DNA of 64,000 nucleotides from Bacillus kwashiorkori (GTDB taxonomy: Bacteria; Bacillota; Bacilli; Bacillales; Caldibacillaceae): contig NZ_CTDX01000012.1 of assembly GCF_001375515.1 (NCBI RefSeq), positions 162,389 to 226,388 of the forward strand, read 5' to 3'. Made by a program: the position numbers and the translations under genes. Shown here piece after piece: positions 54,607-63,783 of this stretch (positions are counted from its first letter, which is position 1; every line of letters starts with the position of its first letter). The notes under the pieces are model-generated. The model did not search any database and was not told where the DNA came from. It saw only the letters and a program-made list of their open reading frames with translations.

Positions 54607-56817
54607 ATGGCGGATATAACAGTTATTATACCAGCCTATAATGCAAGTAACTTAATTATAGACACGTTAGATTCTGTGAAAAACCAAACGTTTAAAGGTA
54701 ATATCGAGATTATTTGTATCGATGATGCATCGGATGATGACACCGTACAAACGATAAAAGAATATCAAAAACAAACAAAGTTAAATTTGCAAGTACTCCT
54801 TCAAGAGGAGAATCAACGGCAAGGTGCTGCAAGGAATCGCGGATTGAAAGAAGCAACAGGCAAATATATTTTCTTCTTAGACAGTGATGATTTTTTAGAC
54901 GAAAACACTCTACAAGCACTGTATGATAAAGCCGAACAAAAAGGTGCGGACTTTGTTCTATGCGATTGGACATACTACTATACAGACAGGGGAGAGGTCT
55001 ACGTTAATAACGATCTCTTCCTTTTTGATGAATGGTTAGAAGGGGAAGATTGCGAACGGCTTCTTCAAGCTGAATCATACTTTACCGTTAATAAACTGTA
55101 TAACCGATCCTTTTTAATAGATAACAACATCAGCTATGGTGAAGGATATATTTATGAGGACCTCGAATTTTATGTAGCAGTGGCCCAACATGCAAACTTA
55201 ATCGGTATTGTTAGTAATCCGTATTATAAAGTCCGTGTAAATCCGAACTCAACAACAAAAACGCAATTTACGACCACATTGCATATGGATGATTATTTAC
55301 AAGCTTTGGAAGCAACGCTACGAACTTTTAAACCGAGACGTGAAGATTCGACATATATGTTGTACAAATACTTATTTTATCGTGCCTTACTTTACTCAGA
55401 GAAAAGAATCCCGCGTCCTTATCGGAAAGAAATGATTGCAAAGACCGTAAAATTATTAAACGAATACAATCAAAATTTTTATGTGCCGAAAAATATCGTG
55501 CTATTCAATAGATTGTATTTTAGAAAAGGATTAATTCGAGACAATAAAATCAATTTAATCATGTTCATTCGTTACTTACACAGAAAAGGGAAATTGAATC
55601 GTTATTTTAATTTGTATAGTAAAACTAAACGGTTATTATCGATTCGTTCATATATAGAAAAATTTAAAAAGAGTAAATGGAATCAAAAGCGGAGAAGACT
55701 GCAAATTAGAGCACTAAAACAAAAATACATGAAACAACCGGTACAGCATAATGCAATATTATTTTTAGGATTTGATTATCGTTACAGCGGCAACTCTAAA
55801 TATTTATTTGATTATCTTATCAACAATCATCCATCCACCTTTCAAATTAAATTCGTTACAAATAACGAAGCTGTTCCGCAAGAGTACCGAGTCAAACCAA
55901 GAACGCAGGAATTTTGGAAAGCCTTAAATGATGCCAAATTTGTTATTACGGAAAGCTGGACACCGCTAGATTTCTTTAAGAAAGAGGATGCAATATGGAT
56001 CCAGTTATGGCATGGAACTCCGTATAAACGACTCTTTTTTGACAGTCATGAAAAAATGATATCTCAATTTAATCGGAACCATAAACGAAATAAAAAGCGA
56101 GATATTTCCAGGTGGGACTATTTATTAGCCGATTCTAATGGTGGTAAAGAAAAACTAAAAAGTGCCTTTTCCTATCCAGCAGAGCAAATATTAGCTTACG
56201 GATACCCACGAGTTCAGTGGTTAAAAGATAATTTCAAAAACGAAGAACTAAAACAGACGTTTAAACGAAAACTAAATATAGACGAAAATAAAAAGATCGT
56301 ATTTTACGCTCCAACTTGGCGTGATTACAACTATAAAACGAATCTTCCAGACCTCAGCTATTTAATTGATTTAAAAAAGTTAGTAGAAAAACTAGGTGAC
56401 GATTACGTTGTTATTGCGAAAATGCATTCAATGGAAAGGGAAAAACTATCTTTAAATAAAGTGATCATTCCCCCAGATGAGATGGAAACACAGGAATTGT
56501 TATTAATAACAGATATTTTATTAAGTGACTATTCTTCTATCTTTTTTGATGTGTTACCGTTAAATATGGATTTTTATTTATATGTAAATGACAGAGATAG
56601 GTATGAAGAAGTTCGTGGAGTTTATCGAGATATGGAAAAATTACTGGAGCCTTTCACTTTTAACGATGAGGAAGAACTAATTAAACATATTAAAGAAGGG
56701 ACTTCACTCGTTCACCATCCGAATTATGTAAAGCTAAATGAGGAATTTGGAAATAGCTATCATTGGAATAGCAATGAACAGTTAGTGAAACTTTTCGTAA
56801 ACATTTCTCAATCTTAA
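54607..56817 (+). CDS. Bifunctional GT2 glycosyltransferase / glycerophosphotransferase fusion
   Basis: A 736-residue two-domain enzyme. Residues 1-240 are GT2: TVIIPAYNASNLIIDTLDSV, IICIDDASDDDTV, GAARNRGLKEATGKYIFFLDSDDFLD, IYEDLEFYV. A basic helical linker spans about 300-375. Residues about 380-736 are a CDP-glycerol phosphotransferase domain: WIQLWHGTPYKRLFFD, DYLLADSNGGKEKLK, VFYAPTWRDYNYK, VIAKMHSM and ITDILLSDYSSIFFDVLPLN. It could build an alternating sugar and polyol-phosphate backbone with both activities in one chain. Ribosome site AAGGGGG is about nine bases upstream; a terminator follows. Confidence 0.9.
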   Translation: MADITVIIPAYNASNLIIDTLDSVKNQTFKGNIEIICIDDASDDDTVQTIKEYQKQTKLNLQVLLQEENQRQGAARNRGLKEATGKYIFFLDSDDFLDENTLQALYDKAEQKGADFVLCDWTYYYTDRGEVYVNNDLFLFDEWLEGEDCERLLQAESYFTVNKLYNRSFLIDNNISYGEGYIYEDLEFYVAVAQHANLIGIVSNPYYKVRVNPNSTTKTQFTTTLHMDDYLQALEATLRTFKPRREDSTYMLYKYLFYRALLYSEKRIPRPYRKEMIAKTVKLLNEYNQNFYVPKNIVLFNRLYFRKGLIRDNKINLIMFIRYLHRKGKLNRYFNLYSKTKRLLSIRSYIEKFKKSKWNQKRRRLQIRALKQKYMKQPVQHNAILFLGFDYRYSGNSKYLFDYLINNHPSTFQIKFVTNNEAVPQEYRVKPRTQEFWKALNDAKFVITESWTPLDFFKKEDAIWIQLWHGTPYKRLFFDSHEKMISQFNRNHKRNKKRDISRWDYLLADSNGGKEKLKSAFSYPAEQILAYGYPRVQWLKDNFKNEELKQTFKRKLNIDENKKIVFYAPTWRDYNYKTNLPDLSYLIDLKKLVEKLGDDYVVIAKMHSMEREKLSLNKVIIPPDEMETQELLLITDILLSDYSSIFFDVLPLNMDFYLYVNDRDRYEEVRGVYRDMEKLLEPFTFNDEEELIKHIKEGTSLVHHPNYVKLNEEFGNSYHWNSNEQLVKLFVNISQS

Positions 56818-56827
56818 CCGATATAAC

Positions 56828-56867
56828 AAGGTGAGGACAACTTTTTGTCTTCACCTTTATTTTTTTG
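56828..56867 (+). terminator. Terminator after the fusion polymerase gene
   Basis: AAGGTGAGGACAA pairs with TTGTCTTCACCTT (one wobble), followed by TATTTTTTT. Confidence 0.88.
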
Positions 56868-56974
56868 CCATTACTACACTACAGTTTTCTCCAATCTATT
56901 ATCCTATCTTATCCTCCTAACGGAAAAATCAATATATTAATCTATGATAAACTAAGATAGGAGGTAGTATTTTT

Positions 56975-59900
56975 TTGCATTTCATAAGAAAAGGAGTGAT
57001 AAACAGATTGCCGAAATATGTAAAATTCATATGGGTGTTTGTGAGCATCTTGTTTGTAAGCCTTGCACTTACTAATCAAACGGAAGCTAGTTCTAGTAAA
57101 TGGGAAGCAACATATTATCCGTCCGTTAATTTTACAGGAACCTCTGTGAAACAGACATATGATGATGTTAATTTCAAGTGGTATGATGGATCACCAGTAC
57201 AAGGAATCCCGAATGATTACTTTTCAGCGATATTCAAACGAGAATTTTCTTTGGAAGAAGGGATTTATGATTTAAAAGTATGGGCTAACGACGGTGTCCA
57301 AGTATTTGTCGATGGCAACTTGGAAATTGATGGTTGGAATAATAAAAGCATCAACTATATGGAAAAACCTGTTTATGTGACTAGTGGCAAACATGAAATA
57401 ATGATTAAGTATAAAGAAATAACGGGTTGGGCTGAGTTGCGCTTTCAAATGGAGGAACTAGTGAGTGATAGTCGCTGGTACGGAATGGCATTTTCCAAAT
57501 CAAATTTCACAGGCAGCACTGCTCTATTAGGTGCGAAGAGTCCAGTGAATAATATTACCCATGATTGGGGTTGGGGTTCACCAGCAAAAAATATTCCAGG
57601 TGATCACTTTTCTGTATTTTATAAACGGAAGCTAAATGTTGCTGAGGATAGTCCCTACCAATTCCAAATTTGGGCTAATGATGGAGTGCAAGTGTATGTG
57701 GATGGCAAGCTCGAGATCGACGGCTGGAATAATAAGAGTTTAAATTACATGGAAAAACTTATCGATTTAACAGCTGGTAGCCATACGGTCATCGTAAAGT
57801 ACAAAGAAATATCCGGTGTCAGCGAGTTACGCACAGAGATTGAAAAATACGAAGTCAATACGAAAAGATGGAAGGCGAGTTATTATCCGAATGTCCATTT
57901 AAAAGGTTCGCCTGTCGACAAAACGTATGACAATATCCATTTTGAATGGCAAGATAAAAGTCCTGCAAGTGGCGTCCCAAGAGACTATTTTTCGGCATTA
58001 TACCGAAAGGACGTTACGGTTGAAGATGGTAACTACCTTTTACGTGTTTGGGCCAATGATGGGGTTCAAGTATTTGTCGATAACGAACTAGAGATTGATG
58101 GTTGGAATAATGCGAGCCTCAATTATATGGAAAAGCCAATCCATTTAACAGCTGGAACCCATCATATTGCCATCAAGTATAAAGAAATGACAGGCTGGGC
58201 AGAGTTGCAATTTGATCTAGAAAAGTCGCAAGTTACAACAAACAACTGGGAAGCAATCTATTATCCATCTATTCATTTTAAAGGTGATCCAGTTGCAAGA
58301 ACGTACAACTCGATTGACTTTAATTGGTATGGTAACGCACCAACTGCTAGTATTCCGAGTGATTACTTTTCAGGAATTTTTAGAAAAGAAGTGGATGTAG
58401 AAGATGGACTATTTAATTTAAAAGTAAAAGCCAATGATGGAGTCCAGGTATATATTGATGGAAAACTTGAAATCGACGGTTGGAAAAATAAAAGTGTGAA
58501 TTCTATGGAAAAGCCCGTCTATTTATCAAAGGGGAAACACCAGGTCACCATTTTCTATAAGGAAATAACCGGCTGGGCAGAATTAAGTTTTCAAATGGAT
58601 CCACTCATTAGTGACAGTCGTTGGTACGGAATGGCCTTTGCTAACGATAATCTAACAGGGGAAACAGCCCGTCTTGGACTCGATAAACCAATAAAAGAGT
58701 TACATTTTGATTGGAGTTGGGGATCGCCAGCGAAAAATATTCCGACAGATTACTTCTCAACCTTTTTCCAACGAGAAGTAAAAGTATCAGAAGGAATCTA
58801 TAAAGTAAAAGTAGCAGCGAATGATGGTGTTCAAGTATTTGTCGATGATAAGCTAGTAGTCGATAAATGGAACAATCAAGCACTAAAATCTTTTGAAGAA
58901 GCCATTTATTTAACAGAAGGAAAACATACGATTAAAGTAAAATATCGTGAATTAATTGGTGTTGCCGAGCTACGTTTGGAACTCGAAGATATAATGCAAA
59001 ATGGTAGCTGGTACGGAATGGCCTTTTCTAATGCCAATTTAACAGGAGAAACAGCTTTCTTAGGGGAGTATAATCAAATTGATTTTAATTGGGGCTGGGG
59101 TTCACCAGCAAGTAATATTCCTGGAGACTACTTCTCCACCCTGTTTCAAGGAAAAGTAACAGTGAAGGAAGGGGTTTATAACCTCCAAGTCAACTCCAAT
59201 GATGGCGCCCAAGTGTATGTTAATGGGAAGTTAGTACTAGATGAATGGGACAACGATCAAGGTCTAAAGTATTTTGAAAAACCAATTTACTTAACAGCTG
59301 GAACCCACACGATTATGGTTAAGCATAAAGAACTAGTCGGTGTATCTGAACTAAAATTTCAATTAAATGAACTAATGGCAGATGATCGCTGGTACGGATT
59401 AGCGTTTCCATCACGGAATTTAACTGGTGATCCAGTATTACTTGGTGTCGATGAGAAGATAGAACAATTAGCGATGGATTGGGGAGCGGGTTCACCTGCA
59501 ACTGGAATACCTGTCGATAACTTCTCTACCATATTCCAAAAATATTATTATACTGGAAAAGGAGATTATCGTCTGCAAGTAGAGGCAAACGACGGTGTCC
59601 AAATCTATATTGATGATCAATTAGTATTAGATAAATGGAATAATAAAAGCCAAGGTAGCTGGGATCAATTAATCTCTTTTACTGAAGGAAAGCATCGTGT
59701 CGTTGTTAAAAACTATGAAGCGACAGGCATCGCTAACGTAAAAGTGACCCTACAGCCGAAAAAAGATATTCGGTACGTTTATTCGAAATACTCACTAACT
59801 TTGAATAAAATGACCGATATTCAAATGAAAGTGAACCCACAAACAGATAAACGATATAAATTGTGGATTCGAGAAGATGGTATCCAAGTAGACGAAAAAG

Positions 59901-60700
59901 ATTCCAGTAAAGGGAAGATTGTTGGCGGAACGTGGAATTTACGTAGAGGCCCTGGAACAAATTATCTTGTTGGTGGTAAAGTAGCAGAAGGAAACACTGT
60001 AACCTTACATTCATCAATGAAAGGAACAGACGGCTATGTATGGTATCATATCCGTAATACAAGTGGTTGGGTAACGGCAGATTATGCGGATGTAAAATAT
60101 TATATTAACCCGAACAACTTTAATCATTCATTTGAAAATCGTCTGCAGTTCCTAAAACTATCACAAACTTCGAATTTAAACCCCTATGAAGTGAATAATA
60201 AAATTCTTGTAAATAAAGGAATTTTAACAGGAATGGCAGAAACATTTATTAAAGCAGCAAAAAAATATGGAGTAAATGAAATTTATTTAATTTCACACGC
60301 ATTGCTAGAAACTGGGAATGGTAATTCAGCTCTAGCGACAGGGATAGAAGTGGATGGTGTGAAAGGAAAGAAAGTAGTTTATAATATGTTTGGTATCGGG
60401 GCGAAAGATTCCTGTCCGAACACATGCGGAGCACAATATGCCTATGATGCAGGTTGGTTCACGCCAGAGGCAGCGATAGAAGGCGGTGCAGCCTTTATCG
60501 GAAAAGGCTATGTAGACAGAGGACAAGATACACTTTATAAAATGCGCTGGAATCCAGAATTTGCTGCGAAAAATAATTATGCAAGTCATCAATATGCATC
60601 CGACATTGGTTGGGCTTATAAGCAAACCTCAAAAATGAACGAGCTATTTAATCTATTAGATTTGTATTCTATTACATTTGATATACCAGTCTATAAATAA
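56975..60700 (+). CDS. Secreted glucosaminidase with seven PA14-like repeats and an SH3 domain
   Basis: An exported protein of up to 1241 residues. The signal peptide ends near TNQTEAS. Seven repeats of ~130-140 residues follow (about 40-970), each with an [WA]-x-NDG-[VA]-QV-[FY]-x-[DN]-x-x-L-x-[IVL]-D-x-W core and a closing YKE-x-G-x-[AS]-EL strand, consistent with PA14 folds. Then come a bacterial SH3 domain (GGTWNLRRGPGTNY, about 983-1045) and a C-terminal glucosaminidase domain (about 1075-1240) with catalytic-type Glu in ISHALLETGNGNSALA and VVYNMFGIGAKD. It should cleave N-acetylglucosaminyl bonds in peptidoglycan. Two starts are plausible: TTG 56975 (AGGAGGT) and TTG 57008 (AAGGAGTGAT); the latter gives a better signal peptide. 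Confidence 0.9.
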   Translation: MHFIRKGVINRLPKYVKFIWVFVSILFVSLALTNQTEASSSKWEATYYPSVNFTGTSVKQTYDDVNFKWYDGSPVQGIPNDYFSAIFKREFSLEEGIYDLKVWANDGVQVFVDGNLEIDGWNNKSINYMEKPVYVTSGKHEIMIKYKEITGWAELRFQMEELVSDSRWYGMAFSKSNFTGSTALLGAKSPVNNITHDWGWGSPAKNIPGDHFSVFYKRKLNVAEDSPYQFQIWANDGVQVYVDGKLEIDGWNNKSLNYMEKLIDLTAGSHTVIVKYKEISGVSELRTEIEKYEVNTKRWKASYYPNVHLKGSPVDKTYDNIHFEWQDKSPASGVPRDYFSALYRKDVTVEDGNYLLRVWANDGVQVFVDNELEIDGWNNASLNYMEKPIHLTAGTHHIAIKYKEMTGWAELQFDLEKSQVTTNNWEAIYYPSIHFKGDPVARTYNSIDFNWYGNAPTASIPSDYFSGIFRKEVDVEDGLFNLKVKANDGVQVYIDGKLEIDGWKNKSVNSMEKPVYLSKGKHQVTIFYKEITGWAELSFQMDPLISDSRWYGMAFANDNLTGETARLGLDKPIKELHFDWSWGSPAKNIPTDYFSTFFQREVKVSEGIYKVKVAANDGVQVFVDDKLVVDKWNNQALKSFEEAIYLTEGKHTIKVKYRELIGVAELRLELEDIMQNGSWYGMAFSNANLTGETAFLGEYNQIDFNWGWGSPASNIPGDYFSTLFQGKVTVKEGVYNLQVNSNDGAQVYVNGKLVLDEWDNDQGLKYFEKPIYLTAGTHTIMVKHKELVGVSELKFQLNELMADDRWYGLAFPSRNLTGDPVLLGVDEKIEQLAMDWGAGSPATGIPVDNFSTIFQKYYYTGKGDYRLQVEANDGVQIYIDDQLVLDKWNNKSQGSWDQLISFTEGKHRVVVKNYEATGIANVKVTLQPKKDIRYVYSKYSLTLNKMTDIQMKVNPQTDKRYKLWIREDGIQVDEKDSSKGKIVGGTWNLRRGPGTNYLVGGKVAEGNTVTLHSSMKGTDGYVWYHIRNTSGWVTADYADVKYYINPNNFNHSFENRLQFLKLSQTSNLNPYEVNNKILVNKGILTGMAETFIKAAKKYGVNEIYLISHALLETGNGNSALATGIEVDGVKGKKVVYNMFGIGAKDSCPNTCGAQYAYDAGWFTPEAAIEGGAAFIGKGYVDRGQDTLYKMRWNPEFAAKNNYASHQYASDIGWAYKQTSKMNELFNLLDLYSITFDIPVYK

Positions 60701-60708
60701 AATTGGGT

Positions 60709-60760
60709 AAAAATGCTGTTCCAAAGAGAAAACTTCCATTCTCTCGGAACAGCATTTTTC
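60709..60760 (+). terminator. Terminator of the glucosaminidase gene
   Basis: AAAAATGCTGTTCC pairs with GGAACAGCATTTTT, with an inner AGAGAA/TTCTCT stem. It can work in both directions. Confidence 0.88.
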
Positions 60761-60888
60761 GTCTAATCGCGATATTTTTGGAAATGAATAAACGTAATTC
60801 TCAAAAGGTAAAACTAGTGTTATGAATATTTAGATTTCTCTACCTACACGAATTAAGCCCATACCCCTCTATTACTCCACTTGCGATA

Positions 60889-61410
60889 TTAGTTAAATTC
60901 GCGGTTATTTTCATGAAATAACTTTGCGAGTCTTTCTATCGCTTGTCGTTTCCACAATTTACTTGTGGCATAGCTAATATTTAATAGTTTAGCAATTTCT
61001 TTGAGCGGTAGCCCTTCAAAGTAATATAAAATAATAATGTATTGGAATTTTTTTGGCAAGTAGCTGATAAGTTCTTCGATGTGGAGTAACTCAAAATGGT
61101 TTGTAGGATCTAAGATGTTTTCCAGTGGATTATTTTCTGAAAAGTATTCCACTCGTTCTTGTTGGGCGTTTTTGCGGAGCTCAACGAGGATGGAGCCTCG
61201 GATGTAGTGATACGCATATGTAGAGAATTTACCTTTCTCTTTTTTGAAACGTTTATACGCTTTCCAAAGTGCGATTAGACCGATTTGAAAGTAATCATCT
61301 TTGTTCTTGTAAATATTCAGCTTCTGGATGATTGAATGGATCATTGGCTCAAATGCATCCACCACCTCCCCAAAGCGCTCTTGACCAGTGAATTGGTCAA
61401 TTTGTTTCAT
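60889..61410 (-). CDS. Sigma-70 family RNA polymerase sigma factor
   Basis: A 173-residue alternative sigma factor with regions 2 and 4 only. Region 2: FEPMIHSIIQKL, DDYFQIGLIALWKAYKRF and GKFSTYAYHYIRGSILVELRK. Region 4: YLPKKFQYIIILYYFEGLPLKEIAKLLNISYATSKLWKRQAIERLAKLF, a helix-turn-helix recognising the -35 box. No anti-sigma gene lies beside it. AGGGGGT precedes the start on the minus strand. The target genes are unknown; its place between surface genes suggests a role in wall or surface expression. Confidence 0.88.
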   Translation of the reverse strand: MKQIDQFTGQERFGEVVDAFEPMIHSIIQKLNIYKNKDDYFQIGLIALWKAYKRFKKEKGKFSTYAYHYIRGSILVELRKNAQQERVEYFSENNPLENILDPTNHFELLHIEELISYLPKKFQYIIILYYFEGLPLKEIAKLLNISYATSKLWKRQAIERLAKLFHENNREFN

Positions 61411-61767
61411 AATTACATACCCCCTAATAAAATTTTACTAGGTCATCAGACCCAAATCTATAATACTATATTAATAGAAAAAAGGCAATACCTTGAATAT
61501 AAAAAAAATTACACTTATAACTTGCTTTTTTTCACCGATAAAAACCGTATAAACCGCGCCAATACTGGAAAATCTCGATGTTCACGAAAATAAAACGAAT
61601 ATTCATAAAATAAAAACTTTAAGAGATTCATAAAAAGATAGGCAAGTATAATCTTTCACATGCAAGCTAAGTGATAAGAAAATGAATCACAAAAAATTTC
61701 ACTAAGTGACTGGCTACTGATAAAAAAAGAGGTATCGCGATTATTATCACGAACCTCCTTTAAATCA
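61411..61767. other. Intergenic region between the SGNH and sigma factor genes
   Basis: AT-rich, no gene. It includes the SGNH gene terminator and the region expected to hold the sigma-factor promoter on the minus strand. Confidence 0.5.
61722..61760 (-). terminator. Terminator of the SGNH hydrolase gene
   Basis: On the minus strand GAGGTTCGTGA pairs with TCGCGATACCTC (one bulge, one wobble), followed by TTTTTTT. Confidence 0.75.
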
Positions 61768-62589
61768 TCATTTCCCCACAAAAAACTCGATAATGGCATC
61801 TGCCCAAAGTTGATGACCTTTTTTCGTCGGAAAACCGTCTTCCACATACTCAAGTAATTGATCATCTTTCGAATCTGGCCATTTATCCCAATGATCAAAG
61901 TAGTTGTAGCCTTGTTCTGCGGCAAACGCTTTTAACGCTGCCACTTGCCGCGGATAGTTCACCGCATTATACAGTGGCTGTGGCGGTTGAATGTACAAAA
62001 TCGTACCGGCACTTTCTTTTGTGACACTCTCGATAAATGACGTTAAGTTATCATGCGATTGCTCCACAGGAATGATGGAAAGATTATCTTCCAATGTAAA
62101 GCCCTCTAGAAATAGTAGATCTGGCTTTCCTGTAATGACTTCTTTAGAGACCTCGCTATTCACTAAATCAGTAGAATTGCCATCAAATTCAACAGTAGAC
62201 ACAGCAACTAAATCTTCTCCATATGTATCGGTCAATTGTTTAGCAACTAATTTGCCCCAGCCATTGTCTGCACCGAGAGAAGTAGAACCGACGAACATTA
62301 TTTTCACTTGCGTTTTGTCGTTGTAACTTTGGCGAAACAGATTGGCGACGTTCTCTGGTAAATGGCTAACGAGATCGCGTAACTCTTCCCATGTTAAAGT
62401 TGGCTCTATTACCGATTCCGTTTTATCCTCGTTGTCTGGTTTCTCCCCTTGCTCTTCCTCAGTTGCACTATCCGCATAAACAGATTCTCCTAACACTTTA
62501 CTTCGTTTTGCATCCCAATAGTTGGAGCCGACAATAATTACAGCTATACATAGAATGACAGAAAGACTCGCTAAAATTCTTTGTATCAT
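61768..62589 (-). CDS. Membrane-anchored or secreted SGNH/GDSL hydrolase
   Basis: A 273-residue protein. An N-terminal hydrophobic segment (5-23) is a signal anchor or signal peptide, followed by an acidic linker (40-62). The SGNH fold follows: nucleophile Ser 102 in FVGSTSLGAD, DLLFLEGFTLEDN, and the Asp/His pair in DGFPTKKGHQLWADA (about 254-268). Such enzymes often add or remove acyl groups on surface polysaccharides. TAGGAGGTTATTT precedes the ATG. It lies divergent to the tyrosine-kinase modulator gene, consistent with a role in polymer modification or export (inference). Confidence 0.83.
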   Translation of the reverse strand: MIQRILASLSVILCIAVIIVGSNYWDAKRSKVLGESVYADSATEEEQGEKPDNEDKTESVIEPTLTWEELRDLVSHLPENVANLFRQSYNDKTQVKIMFVGSTSLGADNGWGKLVAKQLTDTYGEDLVAVSTVEFDGNSTDLVNSEVSKEVITGKPDLLFLEGFTLEDNLSIIPVEQSHDNLTSFIESVTKESAGTILYIQPPQPLYNAVNYPRQVAALKAFAAEQGYNYFDHWDKWPDSKDDQLLEYVEDGFPTKKGHQLWADAIIEFFVGK

Positions 62590-62749
62590 AAATAACCTCC
62601 TAAATACTATTTACCCAACATGTTTTATAGATAGTTGTAACATGTTGCTTATAATCAAAACATGAATTCATTATTATTGTAAACATTCAAACGAAAAATA
62701 GGAAGAGGCGTCAAACATAAAGTGAGGAAACCAATTCGGGAAAAAATTG

Positions 62750-62777
62750 TTGAAAAATATCAAAAAATATATATAAT
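62750..62777 (+). promoter_or_regulatory. Putative sigmaA promoter (distal)
   Basis: TTGAAA (62750-62755), a 16-base spacer and TATAAT (62772-62777). Confidence 0.6.
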
Positions 62778-62971
62778 ATCTTTTAGGGTGAAGAGCTAAA
62801 TAGGAATTTAACCATATTTTGTCTGGCTGAAAAAATAGACTGATAATTTCCGTTTTACAAGAAAGATTGATAGTATAAATTACCAAGGTGCTGAAAAAGA
62901 CGGCTTTCAGCAATTTTATGAATGGATTACCTCCTTAATGTAATTTTATAGCTGAAAAAACTGTCGAATAA

Positions 62972-62980
62972 TGATATAAT
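62972..62980 (+). promoter_or_regulatory. Putative extended -10 promoter (proximal)
   Basis: TGA-TATAAT, 78 bases before the modulator start. The -35 position is CTGAAA. Confidence 0.55.
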
Positions 62981-63058
62981 CTATCTCGTATGTAAAAGAA
63001 ACGTAAAAATGATGGTATAAGAAACAGAACTGTTTTGGTAGAATTGAAGGAGGACTCC

Positions 63059-63781
63059 ATGGAAGAAACGATAAGTTTAAAAGAAATATTTGCCATACTA
63101 AGAAAAAGATTGAGTTTAATAGTGATTATCGCATTTCTAACAACTACGATCGCAGCGGTTGTTAGTTATTTTGTGATTACACCAGTTTATCAAGTGTCAA
63201 CACAAATACTTGTAAATAGATCACAAACAGATGAAGCAATCAATTATAGTGATGTACAAACAAACTTACAATTAATCAATACGTATAATGTTATTATTAC
63301 TAGCCCGCGAATATTAGATATCGTTATTGATGACTTGAATTTAGATATGACGACTAGTCAATTGAAAAATAAGCTAACCGTTCAAAGTGAAAAAAATTCA
63401 CAAGTCGTGAATATTTCTGTACAAGATCCAGAACCGCAAAAGGCGGTCCTCATCGCGAATAAAATTGCCGATGTGTTTCAAAGAGAAGTAGTCAGTCTAA
63501 TGAAAGTAGACAACGTAAGCATTTTAGCGAAAGCTTCAGCAAGTGATAATATTTCTCCAGTAAAACCAAAGCCGACATTAAATATGGCAATTGCTTTAGT
63601 CGTTGGTTTAATGGTCGGTGTTGGATTAGCATTTTTACTAGAATACTTAGACAATACAATAAAGACGGAGCAAGATATTGAAAAAATATTGAATTTACCA
63701 GTGCTCGGGGTTATTAATCAGTTTGAGTTAGAAGGTCCGAATTTTTCTTCCAGCCGAGCTGCTAATCGAGGGGGGAGATAA
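63059..63781 (+). CDS. Polysaccharide co-polymerase / tyrosine-kinase modulator (YwqC/CpsC-like)
   Basis: A 240-residue Wzz-domain membrane protein. Transmembrane segments lie at about 22-43 (LIVIIAFLTTTIAAVVSYFV) and 179-199 (NMAIALVVGLMVGVGLAFLL) around an extracellular region; the cytoplasmic tail should activate the kinase encoded next. The PVKPKPTLN motif before helix 2 is typical. ATG 63059 follows AAGGAGGA; TTG 63035 overlaps that site. In B. subtilis the ywqC-ywqD (tkmA-ptkA) pair sits in this chromosomal position after ywqB; YveK-like modulators of the eps operon are close relatives. Confidence 0.9.
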   Translation: MEETISLKEIFAILRKRLSLIVIIAFLTTTIAAVVSYFVITPVYQVSTQILVNRSQTDEAINYSDVQTNLQLINTYNVIITSPRILDIVIDDLNLDMTTSQLKNKLTVQSEKNSQVVNISVQDPEPQKAVLIANKIADVFQREVVSLMKVDNVSILAKASASDNISPVKPKPTLNMAIALVVGLMVGVGLAFLLEYLDNTIKTEQDIEKILNLPVLGVINQFELEGPNFSSSRAANRGGR

Positions 63782-63783
63782 AC

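Larger units (their letters stand above)
62590..63058. other. Divergent intergenic region and possible long leader
   Basis: No gene. It has two + strand promoter candidates (listed separately) and a GCTGAAA/TTTCAGC hairpin at 62890-62911. A transcript from the upstream promoter would have a leader of about 275 bases. Confidence 0.5.
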
